Below, one piece after another: positions 5,646-12,015 of a DNA stretch of 12,570 bases. The stretch is from Propionibacterium sp. Lineage in GTDB: Bacteria; Actinomycetota; Actinomycetes; Propionibacteriales; Propionibacteriaceae. Made by a program: the position numbers and the translations under genes. Each line of letters opens with the position of its first letter. Position 1 is the stretch's first letter. Below the pieces are notes generated by a model. It did no database searches and was not told the origin of the DNA. It was given only the letters and a program-made list of their open reading frames with translations. The stretch spans positions 1-12,570 of the forward strand of contig DURG01000067.1 in NCBI GenBank assembly GCA_012837465.1. Direction: 5' to 3'.

Positions 5646-7150
5646 CCCTCAGCCAACTGTGAGGCGAGCGCGACCAGGGTGCGCACGCCGACGCCCGTGC
5701 CGCCCTTGGGCGTGTGGCCGTAGGCCTCCTCCGGGTTGTCCGCAGTGCCCGCGATGTCCAGGTGGGCCCAGCCGATGCCCTCGGGCACGAACCGCTCCAG
5801 GAAGGCGCCCGCGACGAGCGCGCCGCCCCAACGGCTGGTGCCGCCCGAGCGCATGTCCGCCACGGTGGACTTGATCTGGTTGCGGGTGTGCTCGGTGATC
5901 GGCAGTTCCCAGAAGTCCTCGCCGGCCGCCTCGGCGGCGTCGAGGAGGAGGTCCGAGGTCTCCTCGCCGTTGGTCATCAGGCCGCTGGTGCGCAGGCCGA
6001 GCGCGACCATGCAGGCTCCGGTGAGGGTGGCGACGTCGACGATGAGATCGGGCTGGTCCTGCCCGGCGCGGGCGATGGCGTCGGCCATCACGAGGCGGCC
6101 CTCGGCGTCGGTGTTGTAGTTCTCCACGGTCTGGCCGTCAAACATGGTGAGCACGTCGCTGGAGCGGTAGGAGGTGCCCGACGGCAGGTTCTCGGCCATG
6201 GCGGCGTAGGCGGTGACCTTGACCTTCAGGCCAGCGGCGGCGATCGCCTGCACGGCGGCGATGACCGCGGCGGCGCCCGACATGTCGAACTTCATGCCGG
6301 CCATCTGGCCTGCGGGCTTGATGTCGAGGCCACCGGAGTCGAACGTGATGCCCTTGCCGACGAGTGCCAGGTGCGCCTTGGCGCCGCGCGGGGCATACGA
6401 CATGCGCACGAGGCGCGGCTTGCGGGACGAACCGCCGCCGACGGCGAGGATGCCGCCGTAGCCGCCCTTCTCGAGCGCCTTGTCGTCGAGGATCTCGACG
6501 GCGACCTTCTGCTCCTTGAGGGCGGCGCGGGCCGCCTCGGCGAAGGTCTCGGGGTAGAGGAGGTTCGGGGGAGTGTTGGTCCAGTTGCGGGCCTGGCACA
6601 CGGCCTCGGCGATCACGCGGGCCAGCTCGACGGCGGCCTTCGCCTCGGCGTTGGCCACGGGCGACACGAGGGTCACCGCTGCGACGGCGCGGGGATCTGC
6701 CTCGGCCTTGATGGCCGAGAAGCGGTAGGCGCCGAGCAGGGCTCCCTCGCCGGCCGCCTGGATCAGTTCGGGATCCGACAACTCCAGGGAGACGGCGACG
6801 GCGAGGCCCTCGACGTCCTCCAACGCGGCGACCTTGCGCAGGCCGCTGCCGACCGCGTTGCGCACGCCGTCGGGGGTCACGTCGGCGTCGCCGAGGCCCA
6901 CCACGAGGATGCGGGTGCCATCCACGCCAGGCAGGGAGGTGACGGTGCCTTCCTTTGCGCCGGCGCCCATGGCGGTGGCCATGGCGGCGATGGAGGTACC
7001 GAACGCCTTCTGGTAGGCCTTGTCCAGGTCAGGGACCGTGCCGACGAGGGCAGGTTCGTCCTGGTTGATGGTGGCCATGCCGAGCAGCACCGCATCGGTG
7101 CGCTTCGGAAGCGAGGTGGACAGGTTCAGGTTCGGGCACAGTTCAGTCAC
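5642..7150 (-). CDS. pepA: Leucyl aminopeptidase, M17 family
   Basis: A cytosolic two-metal aminopeptidase that removes N-terminal residues from peptides. The 502-aa protein has a poorly conserved N-terminal domain and an M17 catalytic domain. Counting from the GTG at 7148-7150, the metal and active-site residues are K266 and D271 (GKGITFDSGG), K278 (IKPAG), D289 (KFDMSG), and D348, E350 and R352 in the family signature NTDAEGRLVMADA. All known metal ligands and both catalytic residues of E. coli PepA are present at almost the same numbering. The GTG start is preferred over the in-frame ATG at 7184-7186, because a TAGGCT hexamer ends seven bases before it and would put the ATG upstream of the transcript. 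M. tuberculosis also carries an M17 enzyme (pepB) near dlaT and lipB. No hairpin terminator is visible after the stop. Confidence 0.95.
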   Translation of the reverse strand: MTELCPNLNLSTSLPKRTDAVLLGMATINQDEPALVGTVPDLDKAYQKAFGTSIAAMATAMGAGAKEGTVTSLPGVDGTRILVVGLGDADVTPDGVRNAVGSGLRKVAALEDVEGLAVAVSLELSDPELIQAAGEGALLGAYRFSAIKAEADPRAVAAVTLVSPVANAEAKAAVELARVIAEAVCQARNWTNTPPNLLYPETFAEAARAALKEQKVAVEILDDKALEKGGYGGILAVGGGSSRKPRLVRMSYAPRGAKAHLALVGKGITFDSGGLDIKPAGQMAGMKFDMSGAAAVIAAVQAIAAAGLKVKVTAYAAMAENLPSGTSYRSSDVLTMFDGQTVENYNTDAEGRLVMADAIARAGQDQPDLIVDVATLTGACMVALGLRTSGLMTNGEETSDLLLDAAEAAGEDFWELPITEHTRNQIKSTVADMRSGGTSRWGGALVAGAFLERFVPEGIGWAHLDIAGTADNPEEAYGHTPKGGTGVGVRTLVALASQLAEG

Positions 7151-7157
7151 GCCTGCC

Positions 7158-7163
7158 AGCCTA
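7158..7163 (-). promoter_or_regulatory. -10 box of a probable leaderless pepA promoter
   Basis: TAGGCT on the minus strand (TANNNT type) ends seven bases before the pepA GTG. The -35 region shows little match to TTGACA. The facing promoter's -10 lies only 30 bases away. Confidence 0.5.
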
Positions 7164-7193
7164 GCCAACGCAGGCGGTTGCGCCATGGGCTGC

Positions 7194-7199
7194 TACCTT
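7194..7199 (+). promoter_or_regulatory. -10 box of a probable leaderless promoter
   Basis: TACCTT (TANNNT type) ends seven bases before the ATG at 7207. No Shine-Dalgarno site lies between. It is back to back with the pepA promoter, so their -35 regions overlap. Confidence 0.5.
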
Positions 7200-7206
7200 G
7201 TCCCGC

Positions 7207-7497
7207 ATGAAACGTGCTGGGCTCTGGGCCTTCGTGGTGGCCGGGATCGCCGTCATCATCTGGGGCGTGACGTCCTGGGTGTCGCCGGCCATGACGTGCC
7301 GTGGGGTCGAGATGGGCCCGGGCGACACCTGCGAGGTGTCGAGCCGTGACAACGTGCACACCGGCGAGGTGCAGACCTATGAGCAGCGGCGCGCGGTGGC
7401 GCGCAGCCAGGTGCCCTACGCCGTCGCGACGGGGCTGGGCATGACCGGCTTCGGCCTCTGGCTGCTGCGCCAGGATCGCCAAGCAGTCAGGGATTGA
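7207..7497 (+). CDS. Small two-helix membrane protein, CxGxxMxPGDxC type
   Basis: A 96-aa protein with a positively charged start (MKR), one membrane helix at about 5-24, an extracytoplasmic loop and a second helix at about 71-88 ending in RQDRQ. The loop contains TCRGVEMGPGDTCEV, with cysteines at 31 and 42 that could form a disulfide. From memory, a C-x-G-x-x-M-x-PGD-x-C loop of this sort recurs in small uncharacterised actinobacterial membrane proteins. I know no function. The ATG at 7207 is preferred to a TTG at 7198 that falls inside the -10 box. The last 11 bases overlap the 3' end of the convergent 68-aa gene. It is divergent from pepA across a 56-base gap holding both promoters. Confidence 0.75.
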   Translation: MKRAGLWAFVVAGIAVIIWGVTSWVSPAMTCRGVEMGPGDTCEVSSRDNVHTGEVQTYEQRRAVARSQVPYAVATGLGMTGFGLWLLRQDRQAVRD

Positions 7498-7693
7498 GCG
7501 ACATCGGGCCGTACACGAGGCGGTCCTCCTCGTAGAGGCTCACCTCCGAGACGCCGTGGTCGAGGAGGTCCTCGAAGAACATCGTGAGCCACTCCTCGGC
7601 GGCCGGTTGGCTGTCGAAGGATTGGGCCAGGCCTGCGGCGTCGAGGTCGCCCTCGGCGTAGGTGCCCGCGGTGGGCTGCCAGCGGTAGCTCAT
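7487..7693 (-). CDS. Hypothetical protein, 68 aa, downstream of DUF3043 gene
   Basis: A short acidic soluble protein (MSYRWQPTAGTYAEGDL...) with no membrane helix or cysteine. It looks globular: a predicted helix around SQPAAEEWLTMFFEDLL, followed by strands EVSLYEEDRLVYG. I cannot assign a function. It is likely real because the ATG is preceded by GAGAGG with a seven-base spacer, and it begins only 11 bases after the stop of the DUF3043 gene on the same strand, the spacing of a translated operon partner. A longer frame open upstream to 8386 is a shadow of the DUF3043 gene. Its end overlaps the convergent membrane-protein gene by 11 bases. Confidence 0.72.
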   Translation of the reverse strand: MSYRWQPTAGTYAEGDLDAAGLAQSFDSQPAAEEWLTMFFEDLLDHGVSEVSLYEEDRLVYGPMSLNP

Positions 7694-7704
7694 GGAGTTG
7701 CCTC

Positions 7705-8379
7705 TCAGATGGGGTCGCCGCGCTTGACGCGCGGACCGGGCTGACGGAACCGTCGGATCATCAGGGAGCGGTTGAACATGTAGACCAGCAAGCCGCGGGT
7801 CGGCTCGTTGGGATGGCGCTCGGCGAGCAGCTTCTTGAAGCCGCGCCACATGATCCACACGTTGATGATGGTGATCAGCAGCAGGACCCACAGGCCCATG
7901 GCGATCGTGCTCGACAGCACCGGGTCGCCCATGGTGATCATCACGCCGGCCATGACCAGGATCATCGCCGGGAGCATGAACTCGGCCACGGTCCAGCGGG
8001 TGTCCACGTAGTCGCGGACCAACTGGCGGGCAGGCGAGTTCTCGGTGCGCTCCCAGGCATCCATGCGGGCCTCCTGGCGTGCGCGGGCATCCGCCTTTCG
8101 CTGCTGCTTGGGGGTCAGCGTGGGGTGGAGGCGCTCCATACGGGCGGCCTCCGCCTGACGACGGCTGGGCGTGGCGCCCTCCTTGCGGCGGATCTTGACC
8201 TTCTCCGGCACCGGCTCGACGGTGGGCTCGGCCACCTCGGCCGGGCGTGGCGTGCGATCGACCTTGGTCTGCGCGGCCTTCTCTGCCTTCTCGGCTGCCT
8301 TGGCGCCCTTGGGGGTCAGAGTCGACATCTGGTCGGTCGACTTCGTCTGCTTGCGCTCGTATGGGCGGAACAGGGCCAC
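7705..8379 (-). CDS. DUF3043 domain membrane protein
   Basis: A 224-aa actinobacterial membrane protein of unknown function. The first ~115 residues are highly charged and rich in Lys, Arg, Glu and Ala, including KVKIRRKEGATPSRRQAEAAR, which matches the basic segment typical of DUF3043. A conserved-looking RDYVDTRWTVAEFMLP motif leads into two membrane helices (about 132-151 and 158-179). The short basic C-terminal tail is probably cytoplasmic. The start is GTG at 8377-8379, with AAGGA nine bases upstream. The frame is open to a GTG at 8451, but those extra residues would cover the promoter. The gene shares a divergent intergenic region with pspA and is followed by the 68-aa gene in one unit. 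Role unknown; the neighbourhood with pspA only hints at envelope biology. Confidence 0.88.
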   Translation of the reverse strand: MALFRPYERKQTKSTDQMSTLTPKGAKAAEKAEKAAQTKVDRTPRPAEVAEPTVEPVPEKVKIRRKEGATPSRRQAEAARMERLHPTLTPKQQRKADARARQEARMDAWERTENSPARQLVRDYVDTRWTVAEFMLPAMILVMAGVMITMGDPVLSSTIAMGLWVLLLITIINVWIMWRGFKKLLAERHPNEPTRGLLVYMFNRSLMIRRFRQPGPRVKRGDPI

Positions 8380-8415
8380 GGTGCACGGTCCTTCTGAATC
8401 GGGGGTCGGCGGCCC

Positions 8416-8444
8416 ATCATACCGGCAGGCCAGTGTCGGTTCAG
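8416..8444 (-). promoter_or_regulatory. Promoter of the DUF3043 gene
   Basis: On the minus strand, TATGAT (8416-8421), one mismatch from TATAAT, is preceded at 17 bp by CTGAAC (8439-8444), a half match to TTGACA. Transcription would begin near 8409, leaving a leader of about 30 bases with an AAGGA ribosome site. Confidence 0.6.
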
Positions 8445-8471
8445 GGTGCACTCAGGGGTAACTGGGGCCCC

Positions 8472-8496
8472 GCGCGCGTCATAAGCGCGCTAACCT
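8472..8496 (+). promoter_or_regulatory. Candidate pspA control region with GCGCGC dyad and -10
   Basis: Two GCGCGC-type blocks around GTCATAA (8472-8490) form a dyad. TAACCT (8491-8496) follows directly and is a TANNNT -10 candidate about 38 bases before the pspA start. No recognisable sigma-70 -35 is seen, so the promoter may use an alternative sigma factor or an activator. Low confidence. Confidence 0.35.
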
Positions 8497-8533
8497 CATG
8501 GTTGAACACCGCACGTTCCTGGAAGGACACCTC

Positions 8534-9334
8534 GTGGCCAGCATTTTTGAACGCATCGCTCTGGTCTTCCGGTCGAAGGCCAACAAGGCGCTCGACAAGT
8601 ACGAAGATCCGCGCGAAACCCTTGACTACTCGTACCAGAAGCAGCTCGAACTGCTGCAGAACGTCCGCCGCGGCGTGGCCGACGTGGCCACCAGCCGCAA
8701 GCGTGTTGAGCTGCAGGCCTCGAAGCTGAACTCCGAGGTGGAGCGGCTGCAGTCCGCCGCCCAGCGCGCGCTCGAGTCGAACCGCGAGGACCTGGCGCGC
8801 GAGGCGCTGACCCGCAAGGCCGGCCTCGCGTCGCAGCTCGACGACCTCCAGGCCCAGCACGCACAGCTGCAGGGCGAGGAGGAGAAGCTGGTGCGCGCGA
8901 GCTCCCGCCTGCAGGCCAAGGTCGACGCGTTCCGCACGCGCAAGGAGACCATCAAGGCCACGTACTCCGCGGCCGAGGCCCAGACGCGCATCAACGAGGC
9001 CTTCACCGGCATCTCGGAGGAGATGAGCGACGTCGGCCTCGCCATCCAGCGCGCCGAGGACAAGACCCTGCAGCTGCAGGCCCGCGCATCCGCCGTCGAC
9101 GAGTTGCTCGCCACGGGCGCCCTGGAGGATCCCACCGGCACCGTCCGCGACGACATCACTCGCGAGCTGGACGCCCTTGCCTCAGATTCCTCCGTCGAGA
9201 ACGAGTTGGCCCGCATGAAGGCCGAACTCACCGGCGGCCCCGCCGCCCGCCCCGAGCTCCAGGCCGGCCCCGACGGGGTGGACGCTCCGCAGGCTGACGT
9301 GCCGCAGGGTGAGGGTGAGGAGCCGCGGTCATGA
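8534..9334 (+). CDS. pspA: PspA/IM30 family phage shock protein A
   Basis: PspA proteins are ESCRT-III-like membrane-remodelling proteins that bind stressed inner membranes and help keep them sealed. The 266-aa product begins with an amphipathic helix (ASIFERIALVFRSKANKALDKYEDP), then the family motif LDYSYQKQLELLQNVRRGVADV. A long coiled coil rich in Gln, Glu, Arg and Ala follows to about residue 200. From about 233 there is a Pro/Gly/Glu-rich tail of some 34 residues outside the PspA domain. The GTG start at 8534 has GGAAGGA six bases upstream; the in-frame ATG at 8498 lies next to the -10 and lacks a ribosome site. Its stop overlaps the start of pspAA (ATGA), indicating translational coupling. 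No pspB, pspC or pspF is visible, as is usual in actinobacteria. Confidence 0.94.
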   Translation: MASIFERIALVFRSKANKALDKYEDPRETLDYSYQKQLELLQNVRRGVADVATSRKRVELQASKLNSEVERLQSAAQRALESNREDLAREALTRKAGLASQLDDLQAQHAQLQGEEEKLVRASSRLQAKVDAFRTRKETIKATYSAAEAQTRINEAFTGISEEMSDVGLAIQRAEDKTLQLQARASAVDELLATGALEDPTGTVRDDITRELDALASDSSVENELARMKAELTGGPAARPELQAGPDGVDAPQADVPQGEGEEPRS

Positions 9335-9666
9335 TCGTGCGCATCATGGGACACGGGCAGTGGGTGCTCGAGCCCGAGCACCTCATCGAGCTCAACGAAC
9401 TTGACCGCGCCCTCGAGGAAGCCGTCGAACGCGGCGATCAGGAGGCCCTCTCCAGCGCGCTCACCGCGCTCAGCGAGGGCGTTCGCCGCTTGGGCGTCGA
9501 GGTCCCCGACGACGTGATCGCAGAGTCGGACCTCGTGCTCCCGGACACCGATGCCAGCCTCGACGAGGTGCGCGAACTGCTGGATTCCACCAGCGAGTAC
9601 TACGGGATCATCCCGGACGCCGACGAGGAACTGGCGGAAGAGGACGAGGAGTCCACCGCCCTGTGA
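9331..9666 (+). CDS. pspAA: PspA-associated protein PspAA
   Basis: A 111-aa soluble protein matching the PspAA domain, a small family known mainly as a genomic partner of PspA in actinobacteria and archaea. The typical start MIVRIMGHGQW is followed by LNELDRALEEAVERGD (about 21-36), VRRLGVEVPDDVIAESDLVLP (about 51-71) and a C-terminal YYGIIPDADEELAEEDEE tail. No enzymatic residues are evident; a regulatory or adaptor role with PspA is inferred from the partnership. It overlaps pspA by ATGA at its start and the next gene by GTGA at its end, so the three genes are almost certainly one transcript with coupled translation. Confidence 0.92.
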   Translation: MIVRIMGHGQWVLEPEHLIELNELDRALEEAVERGDQEALSSALTALSEGVRRLGVEVPDDVIAESDLVLPDTDASLDEVRELLDSTSEYYGIIPDADEELAEEDEESTAL

Positions 9667-10568
9667 GGGTGGTCGTTGCCACCGATGCGCTCGCGGGGCT
9701 GAGCCCCCGCGCCGCATCGGAAACCATCGCGCGCGCCTTCGCAGATCGTGGCGCACAGGTCGCCGTCGTCCCCCTGGGCGTCGACGGCGAGCACCTCGCG
9801 GCAGCCGCACGGGCCGCCGCTCCCGCTGCGGTGTTCAGCGTCGCCCACACCTCGCAGGAGGCGGGCGACGCCCTGGCGGGAGCGGCTCCGGGGGATGACA
9901 CCACGTATGTCCTGGACCTCACCAGCGCTCGGGTCGACGACCTCGGCCGCGGACTGTTCCCACCCTTCGGGGACGATCCCGCTGGGGCGCTGCTTGCCGC
10001 CCGTGCCGCGTGGGAGGGGCGCACGCTGGTGGCGCTCGTCCCGGATGCCGCGCAGTCGCGCCCGCTCACCGGCCTCGACGGCCACGCCTCGACGGTGCTG
10101 CGCGAGGCGGGCGCCACGCTGCAGGAGATCCTCACCTTCGATGCGGCCGCCGAGCGCTGGGCAGCAGACCTCGGCCTGACGTCCGGCCCCGGTGCCGGCG
10201 CGGCGGGAGGTCTCGGCCTGCTGATCCAGGCGCTGGGTGGCCGCGTCGTCGACCCGCTGACCTGGCTGGGGGAGCAGTTCGGCCTCGAGCGGACGCTCGG
10301 GCAGGCAGACCTCATCGTGACCGGCGCCGAGTGGCTGGACTTCCATGCCCGCGGCGGCCCCGTCGTGCAGCAGGTCGTGGCTTGGGGCGAGGGCGCGTTG
10401 CGCCCCGTCATCGCCATCAGCGGGCGTAACTTCATCTCCTCCCGCGAGCTGCGCATCGCCGGCTTCGAGGAGGCCTACGCCCTCAAGGACGGGCCGGGGA
10501 AGGACCCCGCGACACCGGAGGAGCTGGCGTCCGGGGCCGCCCGCGTGGCCACGTCGTGGCGCTGGTGA
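9663..10568 (+). CDS. Divergent glycerate kinase-like protein
   Basis: The protein is 301 aa, shorter than the usual ~370-380 aa of GarK/GlxK-type glycerate kinases. The fold is recognisable from TDALAGLSPRAASETIARAF (7-26; usually DSFKGSLS...), VPLGVDGEH (36-44; usually PLADGGEGT), PGAGAAGGLGLLIQALG (176-192) and ADLIVTGAEWLD (215-226; usually ADLVITGEGRLD). The hallmark ADGGEGT and GEGRLD signatures are both altered: the GGEGT glycines are lost and the last motif reads GAEWLD. Glycerate phosphorylation is therefore doubtful, and it may act on another substrate or be non-catalytic. It begins with GTG overlapping the pspAA stop by four bases. The erpA-like gene follows with its own promoter. 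M. tuberculosis Rv2205c, also glycerate-kinase-like and next to a HesB gene, appears to be the same arrangement. Confidence 0.78.
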   Translation: MRVVVATDALAGLSPRAASETIARAFADRGAQVAVVPLGVDGEHLAAAARAAAPAAVFSVAHTSQEAGDALAGAAPGDDTTYVLDLTSARVDDLGRGLFPPFGDDPAGALLAARAAWEGRTLVALVPDAAQSRPLTGLDGHASTVLREAGATLQEILTFDAAAERWAADLGLTSGPGAGAAGGLGLLIQALGGRVVDPLTWLGEQFGLERTLGQADLIVTGAEWLDFHARGGPVVQQVVAWGEGALRPVIAISGRNFISSRELRIAGFEEAYALKDGPGKDPATPEELASGAARVATSWRW

Positions 10569-10580
10569 TGGACTTGCCCC

Positions 10581-10609
10581 TTGGGACTGCGGCCACTCCG
10601 GCGTAGACT
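10581..10609 (+). promoter_or_regulatory. Promoter of the erpA-like gene
   Basis: TTGGGA (10581-10586) and TAGACT (10604-10609) are separated by exactly 17 bp, a good housekeeping-type promoter. Transcription would start near 10616, giving a leader of about 32 bases with GGAG seven bases before the GTG. Confidence 0.7.
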
Positions 10610-10647
10610 CATGCAAGCTCGTTGAACCAACCACTTGGAGATAAGTC

Positions 10648-10992
10648 GTGACCGATACCCAGACCACCCCCGGCGTCGTGCTGACCGACGTCGCCGTCCA
10701 GAAGGTGCGCTCGCTGCTCGAGTCGGAGGGCCGTGACGACCTGTCGCTGCGCATCGCCGTGCAGCCCGGCGGCTGCTCGGGCCTGCGCTACCAGCTCTAC
10801 TTCGACGACCGTGAGCTCGACGGCGACGTCGAGACCGATTACGACGGCGTCAAGGTCGTCACCGACAAGATGAGTGCCCCGTACCTCAGCGGCGCTTCCA
10901 TCGATTTCATGGACACCATCCAGCAGCAGGGTTTCACCATCGACAACCCGAACGCTTCCGGTTCCTGTGCTTGTGGCGACTCGTTCCACTGA
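10648..10992 (+). CDS. erpA: A-type iron-sulfur cluster carrier (ErpA/HesB family)
   Basis: A-type carriers bind an iron-sulfur cluster and deliver it to target apoproteins in the cytoplasm. The 114-aa protein has family length and the three conserved cysteines: C43 in GGCSGLRY, and C107 and C109 in GSCACGDSFH at the C-terminus (C-x63-C-x-C). LRIAVQPGGCSGLRYQLYFDD and SIDFMDTIQQQGFTIDNPNA are typical family segments. Which member of the group (ErpA, IscA or SufA) it matches functionally cannot be settled from sequence; ErpA is the usual name for a stand-alone gene in actinobacteria. The start is GTG with GGAG seven bases upstream. Position just before cytochrome oxidase genes matches the M. 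tuberculosis order (Rv2204c near ctaC). A hairpin terminator follows. Confidence 0.92.
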   Translation: MTDTQTTPGVVLTDVAVQKVRSLLESEGRDDLSLRIAVQPGGCSGLRYQLYFDDRELDGDVETDYDGVKVVTDKMSAPYLSGASIDFMDTIQQQGFTIDNPNASGSCACGDSFH

Positions 10993-11031
10993 CCGAGCCG
11001 TATAGCACCTTCGCGCGAGTCGCGCGATTCT

Positions 11032-11069
11032 ACGCCACCCCGCTGGAGACAGAACACCCGGGGTGGCGT
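11032..11069 (+). terminator. Hairpin terminator after erpA
   Basis: ACGCCACCCCG (11032-11042) pairs with CGGGGTGGCGT (11059-11069), an 11-bp perfect stem with a 16-base loop, followed by TTATACGTTAA. It lies 39 bases after the erpA stop and upstream of ctaC. The large loop makes it less certain than the sucB terminator. Confidence 0.65.
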
Positions 11070-11160
11070 TTATACGTTAAGGTGGCTCCCAGCAGTGAAT
11101 GGCCCCTGCTCTACGAACGTGGATTCTGGGGGCCGACAGGGAAAAACGGAAGGGCAACTT

Positions 11161-12015
11161 GTGAGTGGCAATACTGCGCCGTCGAGACGATGGGTCCGAG
11201 GCCTCCTTGCAGCGGCAGCGTCGCTGGGCCTGGTGACTCTGACCGCGTGCTCCGGCTCGGGTGCCCGACTGGGACTTCCCGAGGCGGCCACCGAGCAAGC
11301 GCCAGCCATGGGCAACCTCTGGCTCGGTGCGTGGATCGCATCGTTCGCAGTGGGTGGCCTTGTCTGGGGCCTCATCATCTGGGCGATCATCCGGTACCGC
11401 CGCCGTGAGGGCGACGCCCCCGCGCCGCGGCAGACGACCTACCACCTGCCGCTGGAACTGCTGTACACGCTCGTGCCGTTCCTGATCGTCGGTGTGCTGT
11501 TCTTCTACACGGTCAAGGCGCAGGACACCATGATCGATCAGGAGACCGAGCCCGATGTGGTCATCAACGTCATCGGGCAGAAGTGGTCGTGGACCTTCAA
11601 CTACATGGAGGAGGACAACCCGGCCATCGGCACCAACGCCCACGAGATCGGCACCCTGGAGCGGATCCCGGACCTCTACCTCCCCGTCGACAAGCGCGTG
11701 CGGTTCAACCTGCAGTCCGCTGACGTCATCCACTCGTTCTGGGTGCCGTCCTTCTACTTCAAGCTGGACGTCATCCCCGGACACATGAACTCCTTCGATG
11801 CCACGCCCAACAAGCTCGGCACCTACGACGGCAAGTGCGCCGAACTCTGTGGTGAGTTCCATGCGCTGATGCTGTTCAAGGTCCACGTGGTCTCGGAGGA
11901 CGAGTACAACGCCAAGGTTCTCGAACTGGCGGAGAACGGCAACGCCGGCGAGCGCAAGCTCGAGGCCGCCAAGCAGGCCGTCCTGCAGACCGCAGCCCCT
12001 GAGGAGCAGAAGTGA
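11161..12015 (+). CDS. ctaC: Cytochrome c oxidase subunit II (lipoprotein)
   Basis: Subunit II of the aa3-type oxidase accepts electrons at its CuA centre and passes them to subunit I. The 284-aa precursor has an Arg-rich N-terminus, a hydrophobic segment and a lipobox LTAC (lipidated C30), as in other actinobacterial CtaC. Two membrane helices follow (about 54-77 and 97-118). The periplasmic cupredoxin domain shows the aromatic WSWTFNY patch (142-148) and CuA ligands H191 (IHSFWVP), C226, E228, C230, H234 and M237 (GKCAELCGEFHALM). All ligands are present. The GTG start has GGAAGGG six bases upstream; the in-frame ATG at 11095 would add residues before the signal peptide and lacks a ribosome site. 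The stop overlaps ctaD (GTGA). About 90 bases separate the preceding terminator and this start; no clear promoter was found there. Confidence 0.95.
   Translation: MSGNTAPSRRWVRGLLAAAASLGLVTLTACSGSGARLGLPEAATEQAPAMGNLWLGAWIASFAVGGLVWGLIIWAIIRYRRREGDAPAPRQTTYHLPLELLYTLVPFLIVGVLFFYTVKAQDTMIDQETEPDVVINVIGQKWSWTFNYMEEDNPAIGTNAHEIGTLERIPDLYLPVDKRVRFNLQSADVIHSFWVPSFYFKLDVIPGHMNSFDATPNKLGTYDGKCAELCGEFHALMLFKVHVVSEDEYNAKVLELAENGNAGERKLEAAKQAVLQTAAPEEQK

Noticed and set aside
7151..7186. Upstream ATG start for pepA at 7184-7186
   Set aside because: It would lie upstream of the TAGGCT -10 box and lacks a ribosome site; numbering from the GTG matches E. coli PepA better. It is not fully excluded.
5714..7210. 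498-codon plus-strand open frame opposite pepA
   Set aside because: pepA has the complete M17 signature; the antisense frame is rich in Gly, His, Asp and Val without motifs, as expected of a shadow.
8626..10754. Minus-strand open frames of 280-390 codons opposite pspA, pspAA and the kinase-like gene
   Set aside because: Ser/Arg/Pro-rich shadow sequence lacking ribosome sites and family motifs.
11091..11134. Possible hairpin or leader element before ctaC (AGCAG...CTGCT and GGCCCC...GGGGCC)
   Set aside because: Stems are only 5-6 bp with loops of 10-21 bases and are expected by chance at this GC content; no riboswitch core was recognised.
11095..11160. Upstream ATG start for ctaC
   Set aside because: It adds 22 residues before a normal lipoprotein signal peptide, whereas the GTG at 11161 has a strong Shine-Dalgarno site.
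11077..11886. Minus-strand open frame of 269 codons opposite ctaC
   Set aside because: ctaC has all CuA ligands and a lipobox; the antisense frame is a shadow.
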